Below, piece after piece: positions 10,780 to 23,337 of a DNA stretch of 64,000 nt (position 1 is the stretch's first letter; each line of letters starts with the position of its first letter). The translations under genes were made by a program, and so were the position numbers. The notes below the pieces were generated by a model. It made no database searches. It worked only from the letters and a program-made list of their open reading frames with translations, and was not told the origin of the DNA. The stretch spans positions 1 through 64,000 of the forward strand of contig WPDH01000190.1 in assembly GCA_019137255.1 (NCBI GenBank), in the 5' to 3' direction. Origin of the DNA: Corinectria fuckeliana (lineage: Eukaryota; Ascomycota; Sordariomycetes; Hypocreales; Nectriaceae).

Positions 10780-11900
10780 CATACTAGAAATAATTAAGTT
10801 AGTAGAACTAGTATATAAACTAGAGCTAGGAGATATTAAGAAGGAGAGCTAGGAAACCTAACATAAGAGGTCTAAAAGTGACTATAACTTATTAGTAGAG
10901 CTGCCACCTAGGTTATATAAGTAGATCCTTAGTGATTAACTAGTAACATAAAAGTAGTAAACCCTAATATTAGTATATAGCTTAGATATACAGGATTTCT
11001 TAAAGATCCTAGCTAAATAGTAGGTAGTATAAACAGAGCTAATATGCTAACTAGTCTAACACCCTATAAGTAACCTTAAGCGGGATTAGGAAAAACCTCT
11101 TACTTATAACTATATAGTACTACTTAAGAATACTATAGAGGTAGAGGTTAATAACTAGATTTATACTATAAAGTTAGAAAACAGCTTTTAACCTAACTAT
11201 ACTAATATATAAAAAATCAAATAGTCTATAACTAAGCTCTATATAACTAGACAGACTAAATAGTATAACTATAAGAGAAATCTTATTAACCTAACCTAAT
11301 AAGACTATCTTAACTTTATTTATAAGAAATATATTAATATAGGCTTATAAGAGAGGTAACTATAAGACAAATTAATAGAGATCTAATAGTATAATAACTA
11401 GTTGCTAATAAACTATTTTAACTTATAGACTACCTTATATGTCTTTATAGGCACTTTAGACCTTAAAGACTAGGCAGACCTAGCTTACTAATATTATTAC
11501 AGGCTTAAGAACTAGCTAAAAAGAGAAATAGACTGTTAGAAGGTTAATCTTCTATAGGCGTGAGATATAGCTAATAAGGCAGAGAGGCTATAATTATATA
11601 TCTAATATAACTATAAGTCGTAAAGTAAAAAGTAAAAACACAGACCTAGTAACTATACCTAAGAGAGGTCTAAAAAGACTACTAATATAAGATAAGCTAA
11701 AAGCTAAAACCTTAGAGGAATATAAAACAACATAAGAAATTATATATACTCTTAACTATCTAGAAACCTACTCTTAGCTAACCTACTAGTAGACCGCCCT
11801 ATATATAGCAGAGGATTAACTAACTGACTAGAGGTATAATATTATAATTATAATAAGACTAGGCATTTAGCAAGAGATTATTAGGCGGCTAAAAGAAACC
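10780..11900 (+). pseudogene. Gypsy gag remnant with zinc knuckle
   Basis: The stretch carries a decayed frame ending in a knuckle near 11838-11885. The pattern is CxxCxxxxHxxxxC, but its cysteine codons now read TAT, as expected from TGT after RIP on the opposite strand. The remaining residues (KTxHLARD) match retroviral-type nucleocapsid knuckles. Many stops are present and the start is not defined. Confidence 0.6.
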
Positions 11901-14329
11901 CTAGTATTAACACTAACTAGATACTAAGCTTACCTCTAGTAAAAGTATAATTTGTAAGTATATAAGTAGAAAAACTAAACTCCTTAAGAAACAAGTAGGT
12001 ACTAAGAATACTATTAAAACCCTAGCGCTAATACTAAAAATAATACTAATTAAGTATATTATTTAAGAAAAAGTAATTACTTTATAAGTATATACTAAAA
12101 AAGTAGTCTATATAGATATAAACACTTACACCTAAGTTAACCTTATTAGTATAAGATTAATTAGGAGGTTAAGCCTTAAGGTAACTAGAGATTAGAAGGT
12201 ACTAAGCCTATCTAGTTTTAACAGAGTAACCACACCTGCTAAGCAGGTCTACTAGTTAATATTCTTCCTAATTAACTCTTAGGGATACCTATAAAAGGTT
12301 AGATAACTATTTATAAAGGTATAACACCCTAAAGAGGCTAATAACCTACTCTTATCCTTAGATTCTATAGGGAAGGAAGGAATTCTTATTAATACTTATA
12401 CACACTTATAGAGCTATAAGCTTATCACTCTTATAGATATTATAACCTTTATAGAGGAGCTAATAGGGGGGAGAAAACCTGCTTATATTATATATATATA
12501 TAGTATATTATTACTAGATAAGCAGCTAATAGCTGTTTTAGACGAAGAAGTAGATATAAGGTTAGAGATCTTACTACTAGAACTTAGGGAGTTTAGAGGA
12601 GTATTTAGCAAATTTATAATAAAAGAGATTCTAATCTTAGAGGGTGTAAAGTATATAATTAAACTAAAAGAAGGTAAGATACTACCTTATAGACTCTTAT
12701 ACTCTTATAATAGAAAGCAGCAGAAGGTCCTCTATAAGTATATTACTAAGAATATTATAAGTAAGTATATTAGCCTCTTAGTTAGTAAGGCTAAGTCTTT
12801 AGTCCTATTTATACTAAAAAAGGATAGGACCTTATAGTTTTATATAGATTATTAAGATCTAAATAAGATTACTATTAAGAACTATTACCTACTACTCTTA
12901 ATTAGAGACTTACTAGACTGTCTTATAGGTGTATAATAGATCTTAAAGATTAATTTATAAGATATATACTATTAGATCTAAATTAAGCTAAAAGATTACT
13001 AGAAGACTGCCTTTAGAACCTATTATAAGCACTTTAAGTATAATATTATACTGTTTAGGCTAATAAATATGCCTGTAATATTTTAAGTGTATATTTACTA
13101 AGTGCTAGCTAGTATGCTAAATATAGTCTGTATTATATATCTAAATAATATTCTAATTTACTTAACAACCTAAGATTAATATATAAAAGATATATAGGAG
13201 GTGCTAAAGAGATTATAGAGCTTCTAGCTATATATAAAGCTATTAAAGTGTATCTTTTACTAGTAAGAAGTTAAGTTTCTAAGCTATATAGTGACTTAAG
13301 AAGGTATTAAAATAGAGCTAAGTAGGGTTTATATAGTTAATAAGTAGCTAACCCTACTAAGCTTTAAAGATATATAAGTGTTCCTAAGGTTTTATAATTT
13401 TTACTAAAAGTTTATTTGTAAATACTTAAAGATTATAAGACCTCTTATAGTAATACTAAAAGGCAGTTAGAATAGGTGTAAAACTAGAGAGTTTACTTAG
13501 ATAGATAAAAAGAAAGTAATATTCTAAAAGCTAAAAAAAGCATTCTACTTAGTAACTATTCTTTAATACTAAAACTTAAAATATAAGTTAAGAGTTAAAA
13601 CAAATATATTTAGTATAGCTATATTAGGTATTCTTTCCTAACTGTTTAAGGATTAATAGCACCTAGTAGTATACTAGTCTAAGAAACTTTTAGAGGAGGA
13701 GTAATACTAGGCTACTAGCTAGTAAGAGCTGTTAGCTATTATTAAGAGCTTAGAATACTAGAGCTACTACCTTTTAGGGCTTAAAAACAAGTTTATACTA
13801 TTAATAGACTATATAGCTCTTATAAGTGTTATAAAAGTATTAGTAAGAGACCTTTAAGAAAGGCTTGCTAAATAGGTATATAAATTAGTACTTTTTGACT
13901 TTAATATTAAGTACTAGCTAGGTAAGACAAACCTGGTAGATAGCCTATTATAAAGGCTAGATTATATAGTAAGAGAGATCTTATATATAAATATACTTCT
14001 AACTTTAGTAGTAAAACTTAAGTTAGCAGAGAAGTTATTAAAAGACCTCTACTAAGTAATTATATAAGTCCTTAAGAGTATAGAAAATAAGATAGTTAAT
14101 ATATTTATTTAAGCTATATAAGCTAGTCTTAAAAATAAGCCTGTTATTATTCTAGCTGTTACTACCTAGGCTAGGTAAGCTAAAGGTAAACCGCCTAAAG
14201 ACTTAGCAACTAGATAGTAACTACTAGCTAAGCTAAGTTTATAAGAGATACCTTTAGTAACTATAATAATTATCCTAGACTAATATATTCCCCGCCTAGT
14301 TATAAAAAGGCTTATAAAGAGAGAGATAG

Positions 14330-14475
14330 TGTAAGAGTACAGCTCGCTAAGAGCTCTCTTATAATCTGTTATATAGTACAATTAAGTAATATAGCTTACT
14401 CAAATCGTTTAATCTTTTTAGCCTTATAGCTAGGACTTTCTATTAAAGGTTAGGTATACCACTCTAACTCTTATA
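14330..14475. repeat. TRIM-like LTR, left copy
   Basis: It pairs with 14809-14954 over 146 bp. It carries more C-to-T and G-to-A changes than the right copy, for example ATATAGTACAATTAAGTAAT against GTGCGGCACGATTAAGTGAT. Confidence 0.9.
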
Positions 14476-14705
14476 ATTATTCGAGTATATGTTAGGTCTA
14501 GTGCTATACGGAAGGTTATAAGTTTAAGTCCCTGCTAAACCTTATAACTGTGATAAGCGCTAGGCTCACAAGGATGAACATATATAGTTGCCTGCTACAA
14601 CTAAAGCCTTAGGGGTTAACAGCAGTGGTTATCTTAGGCCTGGGAGCCAGGCCACTCTCTAACACACACGTATGCACGGGCGCGACAGGGTCGCTATGTT
14701 CCTAC

Positions 14706-14751
14706 GCCTAGAGCAGAAGAGGCTGCCTGCGCCTAGAGCAGAAGAGGCTGC
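14706..14751. repeat. Short tandem repeat inside the TRIM-like element
   Basis: The 21-mer beginning GCCTAGAGCAGAAG and ending GGCTGC occurs twice with a period of 25 bp (14706-14726 and 14731-14751). Confidence 0.85.
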
Positions 14752-14808
14752 GCTACGCCTACTGATAAGCTAGCAGCCCGGGACGTGCTGTTAAGAGGGG
14801 GGGATAAT

Positions 14809-14954
14809 TATAAGGGTACAGCTCGCTGAGAGCTCTCTTATAATCTGTTGTGCGGCACGATTAAGTGATGTAGCTTACTTGAATCGTTTAATCTTTTTAG
14901 CCTTACGGCTAGGACTTTCTATTAAAGGTTAGGTATACTGCTCTAACTCTTATA
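14809..14954. repeat. TRIM-like LTR, right copy
   Basis: It pairs with 14330-14475. It is the less RIP-mutated copy and probably closer to the original LTR. Confidence 0.9.
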
Positions 14955-16449
14955 GATAGCCTTTCTTAATTAGCTCTTAAGTAAACTAGAAGAGCTAGTA
15001 TAAGAATTATAAGAGAGAGATTAATTCTGCTAATAGTAGTTAGTAAAGGTTTATAATACTATAAGAGGAGCTTACTATTATAATAAGTAAGAAATACTAT
15101 TTTTTAAAGAAAGACTAATTATCCTAGAAGAATATATAATAAGAAGGGAAATCCTTTACTAATACTATAATAACCCTCACTTAAGACATATAAGAGCAGT
15201 AAAGACCTTAGATCTTATTATATATAAATTCTATTAGAACTAAATCTTAGATAATATAAAAGACTATACCCTAAGATACTAATATTACTAGAGTGCTCAC
15301 ACACTAAGATATAAGCCTTATAGAGAGCTATAATACCTACTAATACCTACCTACTTTTTTTAAGAAATTAGTATTAACTTTATTATAAGACTGCTAAAAA
15401 GCGCCTAAGCTAATAACAAGAAATATAATATTATACTAGTGATTATATACTATATAATAAAATATATACTTTTTATTCTTATAAAAAAGACACTTAATAT
15501 AGCAGAAATAGTATAGCTCTTATATAAATATATTAAGTATAGATATAGTTTACCTAAAGGGATTATTAGTAATAAAAATAAGCTATTTATAAGTAAGTTT
15601 TAAGAAGACCTAATAAAAGAATAAGTAACCTATTAGTAGCTATCTATTATATACTATCTATAAACAGATAGATAGACAAAAAGGACTAACTAAGCTATTA
15701 GGAAATACCTTTAAGCGTATACTAATAACACCTTATACTAATAGGCAGCCTAGCTCCTAAAAGCAGCCTTTACCTATAATAATAGTACCTATTATACTAT
15801 TAGGGTTTCTCTTATATAAGCCCTTTATAGATATTACCTAAGAGTTATAGAATATACCTTAGAACACCTTAAGTTAAATATATAAGAAGTGTAAGAGTAT
15901 ATTAAGGTACTTTACTAAGTATATACTAAGATAGAGAAATAATAGCAGAAAGCTATAAAAAAATAAGCTAAATACTATAATAAGTAATATAACCTATAAG
16001 AATATAAGATTAGGTAAACTATTAGGCTATTAATAAGAAACTTCTAATTTAAATATAAGAAGCTAATACTAAAATTTATTAAGATAGTAATAATAGAAAG
16101 AATTAGTAAATAAGTATACTAAGTATACCTTCTAGAATAATACTAGTAAATATATAATATTTTTCTAGTTAAACTCTTAGAACTATAGTTTAAAAAGTGC
16201 TAACTAAGCGTAAAAGAACTACTAAAACTACTTAAACTAAAAGAAGAGGATAATAAGTGGGAGGTTAAGAAAGTAATTAATTATAAGAAAGATATAAGAT
16301 AAATATTCTACTAAGTTAAATAGGTAGAATAGCTAGTAGAATATAACACTTAGGAGCTAGTAGCTTACTTAGAGAATATAATAAAGTTAGTATAATAGTA
16401 TTATAAGCAGAGAAAGTAAATATATAAGAAATAAGATAATAAATAGATA

Positions 16450-18560
16450 AACTATAATACTAAAAGCATAATAAGAACACAAATTACTAGTAATACCTAA
16501 GTAGCTAAATACTACTAAAAGAATAGACTATTAAGTGCTACTAAGATTACTACTAATTAAAAAACTAATACCTGCTAACCTAACACTTAAAGCTAGAAAG
16601 GTCTTATAAAGAATATAAACTATAATAGAGATTACTTTTAGGACTTTTTTACTAAGGCGCTATAAGAAGTAGAGGGTGAGAATATAATATTAGAAATACT
16701 TAACTTACTAGACTTTAAAGAATAAGTCTTTAGAAGTATATACTTAGCCTGCTTAAGAGAGTAAGTAGAGAGTGAGAGTAACTTACTGCTAGAATTAATA
16801 ACTTAGGCAGGTATCTTAGGGATCTTAGTCTTATAGGTATGCTTATAAGCGGTGAAAGCTAAGACAGAAAGGGGGTTAGTAATATCTAGGCGACTAGTAG
16901 AACAACAAGAAGTTATTAAAGCTTAGGCGATAAGAGAAGAGATAGCTAATAGGTTTAACCCTAAAGAAGGGGCTTAGATGCTAAAGTCTAGCTTAAAAGC
17001 TAGGTTATTAAAGAGCTAAAAGCTCTCTAAGTTATCTAAGATCTAAATACTATTAGGAGACTAAATAATAAGAGATAAAAGAGCTAAGAGAGAGGTAGCA
17101 TAAGTGTAAGTAACAGGTAAAATAATAGTAGGCTTAGCAGGAGTCTTATTAAGATTAGAAATAGAAATAAAGGTAAGATATAAGCAAGTAATAGGTAAGA
17201 TAGTAGTAGATAAAGTAGAAGACTTAATATTAGAACTACTAAACTTAGACCTAATATTATAAGAAGGGCTACTAATAGCCTTATAGCAAAAAGGTTCTTA
17301 GTTTAGGAAGCTAACTTAGCACACTAAGGCTTAGGCACTATAGTTATAAGCCTTAATAACAGTAGAGATAATAGTATACTTAATAGATATAAGAAAAGCC
17401 TAAAGTGTTTTCTCTTTAATATTAGTAACAGAGGTGATAAATATATAAAGTAGTTAAAAAACCGCTATATAAATAGCAAGAGTAGTACTATTATTATAAA
17501 GATAAAAAAGCTAGGCAGCCTTAATATAATAATCTAATTTAGTTAGAGAAATATCCTCTAAGAGGCTAACATCTTAGTGAAACCTTAGGGTATTAATAGT
17601 AGTCTAAGCCTTAATTAACTAGAATAAGAAACTAAGCACTTTCTTAGTTAACTAGCTAGACTTCTTAGTATTAGTGCTAGTAATACTAGATAAGCTGTTA
17701 GTAAGAGTTTAAAAAGCAGATATAGTCTTATTAGTAGCATACTAAATATACTAGTATAATATACTAAACAGAGGCTTATAAAGAGTCACTTAGCAACTAG
17801 AGGAACACTCCTTAGGGTTATTATAAAAGTAATATATAGTTAACTTATTCTAAAAGACTATTATAGTATTATAAAGCTCTAGAGGAATCTTAGAAGATAT
17901 TAATAATATATAAAAAGTAGTAAGAACTTAATAAACTTATAGTAGTATACTTCTACTTAGATTACTTATAATAGATATAATAGGCTTTAAGAGAACTATA
18001 AATATATAATAGACTAAACTAGTTAGCTTTTTATATTAGATAAAAAAAGTAAGAGGTATCTCTAATAAACATCTAGTTAAAAAGGGTGTTTTTATTAAAC
18101 TAATAGAGAATATCCTTTATATAAATAAGAGATATCTAGATGATAAATTAGTAATAGTAAGATAAGTAGACTAATAATAATACTTTAACAGTTTAAGTAT
18201 TATAAGTAACAGAAGGAAGTAATAAGATAAAGCAACTTATAGAGGTTTAAAAAGAGAGAACTAAATAATAAAAGATATTATAAAGAAGTTAGTATAAGTA
18301 AGAGAAAGAAAAAGAAAACAAATAAGTATACTAGTATAGTCTATAGCTTAACAGCTGCTAACAGACTGCTAACTAATAGGCCTACTATTAATATAAAGCC
18401 TTATAGCTAACAGCTATATAACAGCTACAGAGTAGGTGCTAACTAACTGCTGTATTATTATAATAACTAAGGTCTTAAGTAATAGTAGTATAGTAATAAC
18501 AAAATAATATTAATTATAACAACTAAGAATAGACTTACATATTTAGAGACTAGATAGCTA
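16450..18560 (+). other. Extra 3' region of the gypsy element, unknown content
   Basis: About 2.1 kb lies between the chromodomain remnant and the polypurine tract, more than a standard gypsy element needs. One plus-strand frame gives long lysine-, serine- and leucine-rich stretches broken mainly by RIP-type stops, so an additional decayed reading frame is possible. I recognise no domain. Confidence 0.4.
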
Positions 18561-18574
18561 GAGGAGGGGGTAAT

Positions 18575-18786
18575 TATAAGAAGATAGGCTTATAGCCTAA
18601 GAGACTAGCCCTAAAAGAAACTAGTACTAGGCTAGGTAAGGTATACTAAAGGTATAAGAGCTACTAAGTAGGATTACTTAGTGATCTTAGCAAGCAGTTT
18701 ATAACTGCTTGCTAAGTTAAAGTCTTATAATATATAAATACCTACTTTAGAGCTTTCTATCTTACTCTAATTAGCTAACTCTTATA
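18575..18786 (+). repeat. Gypsy LTR, right copy
   Basis: It pairs with 10411-10622 (212 bp). The polypurine tract lies immediately upstream and the target duplication ATTAC follows. Confidence 0.9.
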
Positions 18787-18791
18787 ATTAC

Positions 18792-21400
18792 CTAGAAGAA
18801 GGTTACCTTTAAAAACATTTTTATTATTAGTGTTAAACCTAGCTGTGATTTTCTTAATATATAAGTCCTAATAAAGCTATAGCTTCTTATTAACCTTATT
18901 ATATAGGATTTTAATTCTTAAGAACTATATAAGGTTACTTAGATTTTACATCTTAAAGTGAGACTTTAGACAGTTAATTAAGCACTTTATAGCTACTTAG
19001 TCTTTCTTTTAAAATAGAAGGATAATATTATTAATAAAAAAGAAGATAGTAATCTAGTTATTTCTACAGATATAAAGGTTTTTATTAACCTAGCTTAGAC
19101 TTAGCTTTCTAAAGGTCTTAAAAAGATCTTATTACTAAAAAAAAGGAGATTTATAAAGGCTATATAGGGCTTTAATAAGCTTTAAAACCTACTTATAGTA
19201 TCTAAATCTATTAGAAAAATAAATATAAATATTCTTATTAAGATAGCTATTTATAAAGGTGTTAATAGTATTTAGCTGCCTAGCTTTAAGGTTAAATTAG
19301 GCTATAATAGCTATAAGCACTTAAAATAATCTACTAGTTATAGTAGCTATATAAGTCTTTTTATAATTAAGAGGCTAAAAATCCTCTTATATGTATAGCT
19401 AGGCTTTAAATTTAATAAGAAACTTATACTTATTAAATTTATATTTAAAGATTTAAGTTACTAGGAAAGGCCTTTATATTTAATCTCTTAGGATAGTTTT
19501 AAAGGTTTCTTAGTCTTATAAGCTTTTTATTTCTCTCTTAGTAGCCTACTTAAATTAAGAACTAAAAGAGTGTAATTTAAGGTTCTTATAGGTTTTTAGC
19601 TTTTATAAAAGTGATTATTTATATAGCTTTTTCTCTCTTCTGTTAAAAAAGAAGGTAAAAAATAATACTAAGATATTAGCAGGTCTAGTAGGGTCTTAAT
19701 ACTAGGGAGATTAGTAAGAGAGCAGCTCTTAGCAGGCTTAACCTTTTAGTCTTAGCTGCCTAGTTATCTAAGAAGGTAAACTAGAACTTAAATCTCTAGA
19801 AGGAGAAGAGTTTAGTTTCTTATTATTATTAGAGGTGTTATTATCTTTATTATTAGGGCTATTATTATTATTAGACTTATTATTCTTATTATTAGGGCTA
19901 TTATTTTTATTAGGGCTGTTATTTTTATAGCTTAATAATAAGCTAAAAGATAAGCTCTTCTTAGGGCTTAGTAAGAAGTTATTTAGCAGATAAGCTATAA
20001 GGTGTTATATAAGTAAGATAGTTACTTAAGGTATAAAATATAGTCTTTTATAGTTAGGATTATTATTATTTAGGCTGCTAATAGTAGCTCTTTTATTAAG
20101 GTTTTTAACTAGCTAATTATCTAGTTATTTAAGAGCTTAAGTAATCTTAATTGTTAACCTGACTTTTTTATTATTAGTTAAAGAGCAGCTAGCTTTATAA
20201 GCTTAGATATTATTATCTTTAGAGTTAGATTTAATAGGTGCTAATAGCTGTAAGTTAATAAGAATAGCTAGAGTCTTAATTAGGGTAAGATAATCCTTTA
20301 GGTTATAAAATATACTCTTATTAAAGCTTATATTATAGATCTTTTAAATTTTTAATCTTTCTAAAACTTAGATTTTAAAAATATTATATAAATTATACCT
20401 AATAAGATAGCTTTTTCTTATATAAGAAAAGGTTTTTAAATCTCACCTTTAGGTGCCCTTAAGAGCTTTCTTAGTTAAAAGATAAGCTTTATATTTATAA
20501 GCTTTTAACTGTGAGATATTAGGCAGAGAGTTCTAAGTGTAGCTAGTATTCTTTTTATAGTCTTAAAGCTAGCTATAAAGCAGCTAAAAAGAGGTCTTTT
20601 AGCTCTTAGCCTACTAAGGTAATTTATTATATAGATAGGCAGCAGCTTTTTAAGTCTCTAACTATAACTTATTAGAAAGATTAGCCCCTAGCTATATAGA
20701 CTTAGCCTTAGTTTTTATTACCCTTTTAGATTGCTTAGTAGAGCTATTCTAAGCAGATATATAAGAAGTAGATAGCTTATCTTAAAGCCTGTAATTTTTA
20801 ACCTAGTTAGTATAATTATTACTAAAAGTAAAGTTATTATCTTAATAAATAATACAGATTATAAGATTATATTACCACTTAGTAAAAGCCTTAACTGTCT
20901 TAAGAGTCTTAATAATTATCTCTTAGGTAATATCTAAGTAGTAATAATATAAGATTAGAGATATAAATTTTATTCTTAATAATAACTACAGCTCTTATAC
21001 TATTAAAGCTAGTATTATAAATAAAAATATTAATATAAATATGCTAAAACAGTCTTAAGGCTTTAGTAAGAGGTAGTCTTCTTAAGACTTACTATATTAC
21101 CTTTTCTTAGGTATAAGCTTTACAGTTTATATATATAGGACCTTTAATAATAGCCCTATTAGTCTTCTTAATAAGGTTCTTAAGAGCTAAAACGTTTAAA
21201 TACCTTAGTCTAAGATACTAAGTTAATTAATCTAATATCTAATTAAAATAAGTGTTTACTAAGTATACAGTAAAGGCAGCTAGCTGCTTAGAGTCTTATA
21301 AGACCTTTCTAAAGTTAATAACCTATTAATTAAATAGATTCTTTATTATAAAGACTGTCTTAAGGTTTTTATTAAAAACTTAGCTAGTAATAAAATTCTA
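18792..21400 (-). pseudogene. Copia integrase and reverse transcriptase remnant
   Basis: Read on the minus strand, the right part (about 20630-21320) shows a zinc-binding LRxLN region, then RRLPLTKALR, a DIFIYNTSFNSIRAVVIIK stretch and a YIxNLI segment. This is the usual copia integrase core entry. The left part (about 18792-19200) shows FKALIKALYSLYKSP, FFFINNIIL (a mutated FFVDDIIL active site) and LYIKKITARFN, typical of copia reverse transcriptase. In between lies a low-complexity TTATTA-rich linker near 19800-19930. Stops are abundant and mostly of RIP type. Sequence downstream of the RT was displaced to 9206-10405 by the gypsy insertion. Confidence 0.78.
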
Positions 21401-23058
21401 ATTATATCTCTTTCTAATTATACGCTTAAAAGACATAATATTTATATAGAAGGTAAAGATATAAGCTACTTTATTAAGCTAAAATAGCCTTTTTTTAATA
21501 GTAATAATAATAGTATTATAACTTAAAATAAGAGTAAGTTTCCTACTAGTAAAAATAAGCTTTAAATTATTAAAAGCTTTATATCTCTTAAAGTAAAATA
21601 TATTATTATAAATATATATATTTAACCTAGAATTAAGAATAAAAGAGTTCTTAAGAAGGTAAGTTCTTATAGTTAAAAAGGATAATAATAAGGTTATAAT
21701 TAGAGTAGCTTACTAACTACCCTATTAACTAGTAGAGGTAGGTTACTAACTATCTTATTAACTAGTAAGGTTTAATATTCTTATTAAGATACCTATAAAG
21801 ATAAAGCTGTAAATACTCTTAGTATTAGGCTAATCCTTCTTTTCTAATCCTTTAGAGGCTAAGATAGCTTTCTTAATCTTATCTCTTATATTAGAGCTTA
21901 AGGTAAGCTTCTAATTAGCTTAAGCTTAAAGCTTTAGATCTAGCTTCTAGTTAGATATACAGATTAAAAGGTTAAAATAAAAGTATTATATATACTAGTG
22001 TTTTTCCCTTTTAATATAAGTTAGTAGGGACTTTTTGCCCTTAGATTCTAATTTTCCTAACTAGCTAGACTAGCCTTATACTAAGTCTTTTATATTATTT
22101 AGGTTTCCCTAAAAATAAGAAAAAGCCTCTCTACTAGCTATTATCTTAGCTAGTAGTTACTTAATAAAGATTTTACTAATCTTAAAGCTATTAGAGATAT
22201 TCTTTTACTAGTCAAAAAGGGTAAAAACAGCCTTAATGTTAATATATTAGGTCTAATAATTAGAAAAAGCAGGGTTAACTAGTCTAACAGCTTAAAGAGA
22301 GTAATAAATTAGCTATATTTCTTATATATTAGAAATCTAAGCTTTAATAGCTTTAAAAAGGATTTTCTACTAAAAAGAGACCTATTTAGAGGTTTTCTTC
22401 TTATTAATAGACTAAAAGACCTTATAGTAGTATTCTATAAGGTTTTGTTTAATAGCTTAGTTTATAAGCTTAATCTAGGCTTAAAAGAGGATTAATTTCT
22501 TAGCTATATTATTTTTATTCTTAATAATAATATAGAAATTACTTATAGTCTTTAAGGTATAATTCTAAATAGCTAAAAAAGCCTTCTTCTAATCCTAATA
22601 AGTATATAAGTTAGTCTAATACTAACAATTAAGAAATTTAAAAGCCTTAAATTAATTCTTATTAAGGTTAGTATAGCTTTTAGTTATAGCTTTAACTATT
22701 AAAAAGATAGGCTTTTCTAGCTTTATAATAGCTTTCTTTTTATCTTTTAAGAGATTAATTAGATCCTAAATATTATTAGCTTTAGTATATTTCTTAATAA
22801 TACTAAGCTATTATTTCTAGTTATTAGGGCTCTTAAAAGTAACCTAGAAAGAGGTTTTAAGATTAGAGGAATCTATAAGCTTTACTTTAGTATATAAGAA
22901 AGCTTAAAAACTATAGCTAGATAATAATTCTTAATAAGAATTATAATATTAATAAATTAGAAAAATAATAATCCTAGCTAAGAATTATAATAATAATACT
23001 ATTAGGAAAAGAGGTGTTAATAGTAGTTAAGTTAGGTTATATAAACTAGGCTTATAAC

Positions 23059-23337
23059 TATTATAAACTAGAGATTAAATATTAGAGTAAAAAGCTCTTA
23101 ATTTTCTAGCTAAAAGAGAGATAAATTAAGAGTCTAAATATATTAATTTAGGCTCCTAGGAAATCTATAAAAGGTTATAAAAAGTTAGCTACTTTTATTA
23201 TTAGTAGGGCTAAGATTATAATAATTATTATAAGGTTAGGCTACCTATAGGTTATCTAGGCAGTAATATTAATAATTAGAAGGTTATAGCGATATCTAGA
23301 TGATCCCGAATACTAATTATGATCCCGAAATATGACA
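23059..23337 (-). repeat. Copia LTR, right copy (5' LTR of the minus-strand element)
   Basis: It pairs with 8927-9205. Its last 40 bases next to the host gene keep GATCCCGAA-type sequence that is mutated in the left copy, so RIP has spared the edge touching unique DNA. Confidence 0.9.

Larger units (their letters stand above)
14330..14954. mobile_element. Small non-autonomous LTR element (TRIM-like), third nesting level
   Basis: Two 146-bp LTRs (14330-14475 and 14809-14954) flank a 333-bp interior. GATAG target duplications lie at 14325-14329 and 14955-14959. The LTR termini TGTAAG...CTTATA and the polypurine tract (AGAGGGGGGG before the right LTR) match those of the surrounding gypsy element, although the LTR bodies differ. 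No coding capacity is visible. The interior and right LTR keep far more GC than their surroundings, so this insertion is younger than most of the RIP decay, or too short to trigger it. Confidence 0.9.
12240..16450 (+). pseudogene. Gypsy pol remnant: protease, RT, RNase H, integrase, chromodomain
   Basis: The decayed plus-strand frame shows a reverse transcriptase at about 12780-13270, with LVLFILKKDRTL, NKITIKNYY, KTAFRTYY and YLNNILIY (a mutated YLDDILIY). RNase H follows at about 13600-13830, with SKKLLEEE and a LLAIIKSLEYxxYYLLGLK segment. An integrase lies at about 15050-16140, and a chromodomain-like end at about 16255-16400 reads VEYNTxELVAYLENI. The order RT, RNase H, integrase, chromodomain is that of chromoviruses. 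A 625-bp element inserted at 14330-14954 splits RNase H from integrase. The protease region is inferred from position only. Stops are frequent and mostly of RIP type. Confidence 0.82.
10411..18786 (+). mobile_element. Ty3/gypsy chromovirus nested inside the copia element
   Basis: The 212-bp LTRs lie at 10411-10622 and 18575-18786, with termini TGTAAG...CTTATA (CTTACA before RIP). Perfect ATTAC target duplications flank them at 10406-10410 and 18787-18791. A polypurine tract (GAGGAGGGGG, 18561-18570) precedes the right LTR. Decayed gag, reverse transcriptase, RNase H, integrase and chromodomain follow in gypsy order on the plus strand. The total is 8376 bp, of which 630 bp is the third nested element with its duplication. 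The ATTAC copies are intact and the interior is heavily mutated. Confidence 0.92.
8927..23337 (-). mobile_element. Ty1/copia LTR retrotransposon, RIP-degraded, with nested insertions
   Basis: The element has 279-bp LTRs at 8927-9205 and 23059-23337. It is flanked by the duplication GATAA (8922-8926) and GATGA (23338-23342), which differ by one G-to-A. The termini fit TGTC...GACA after allowing for RIP. Without the inner insertion the element is about 6.0 kb, a normal copia length. Decayed domains read on the minus strand in copia order: integrase (about 20630-21320), reverse transcriptase (about 18792-19200), then, across the inner element, RNase H (about 9985-10330). Every frame is full of stops of the CAG-to-TAG and CAA-to-TAA kind. 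Confidence 0.9.
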
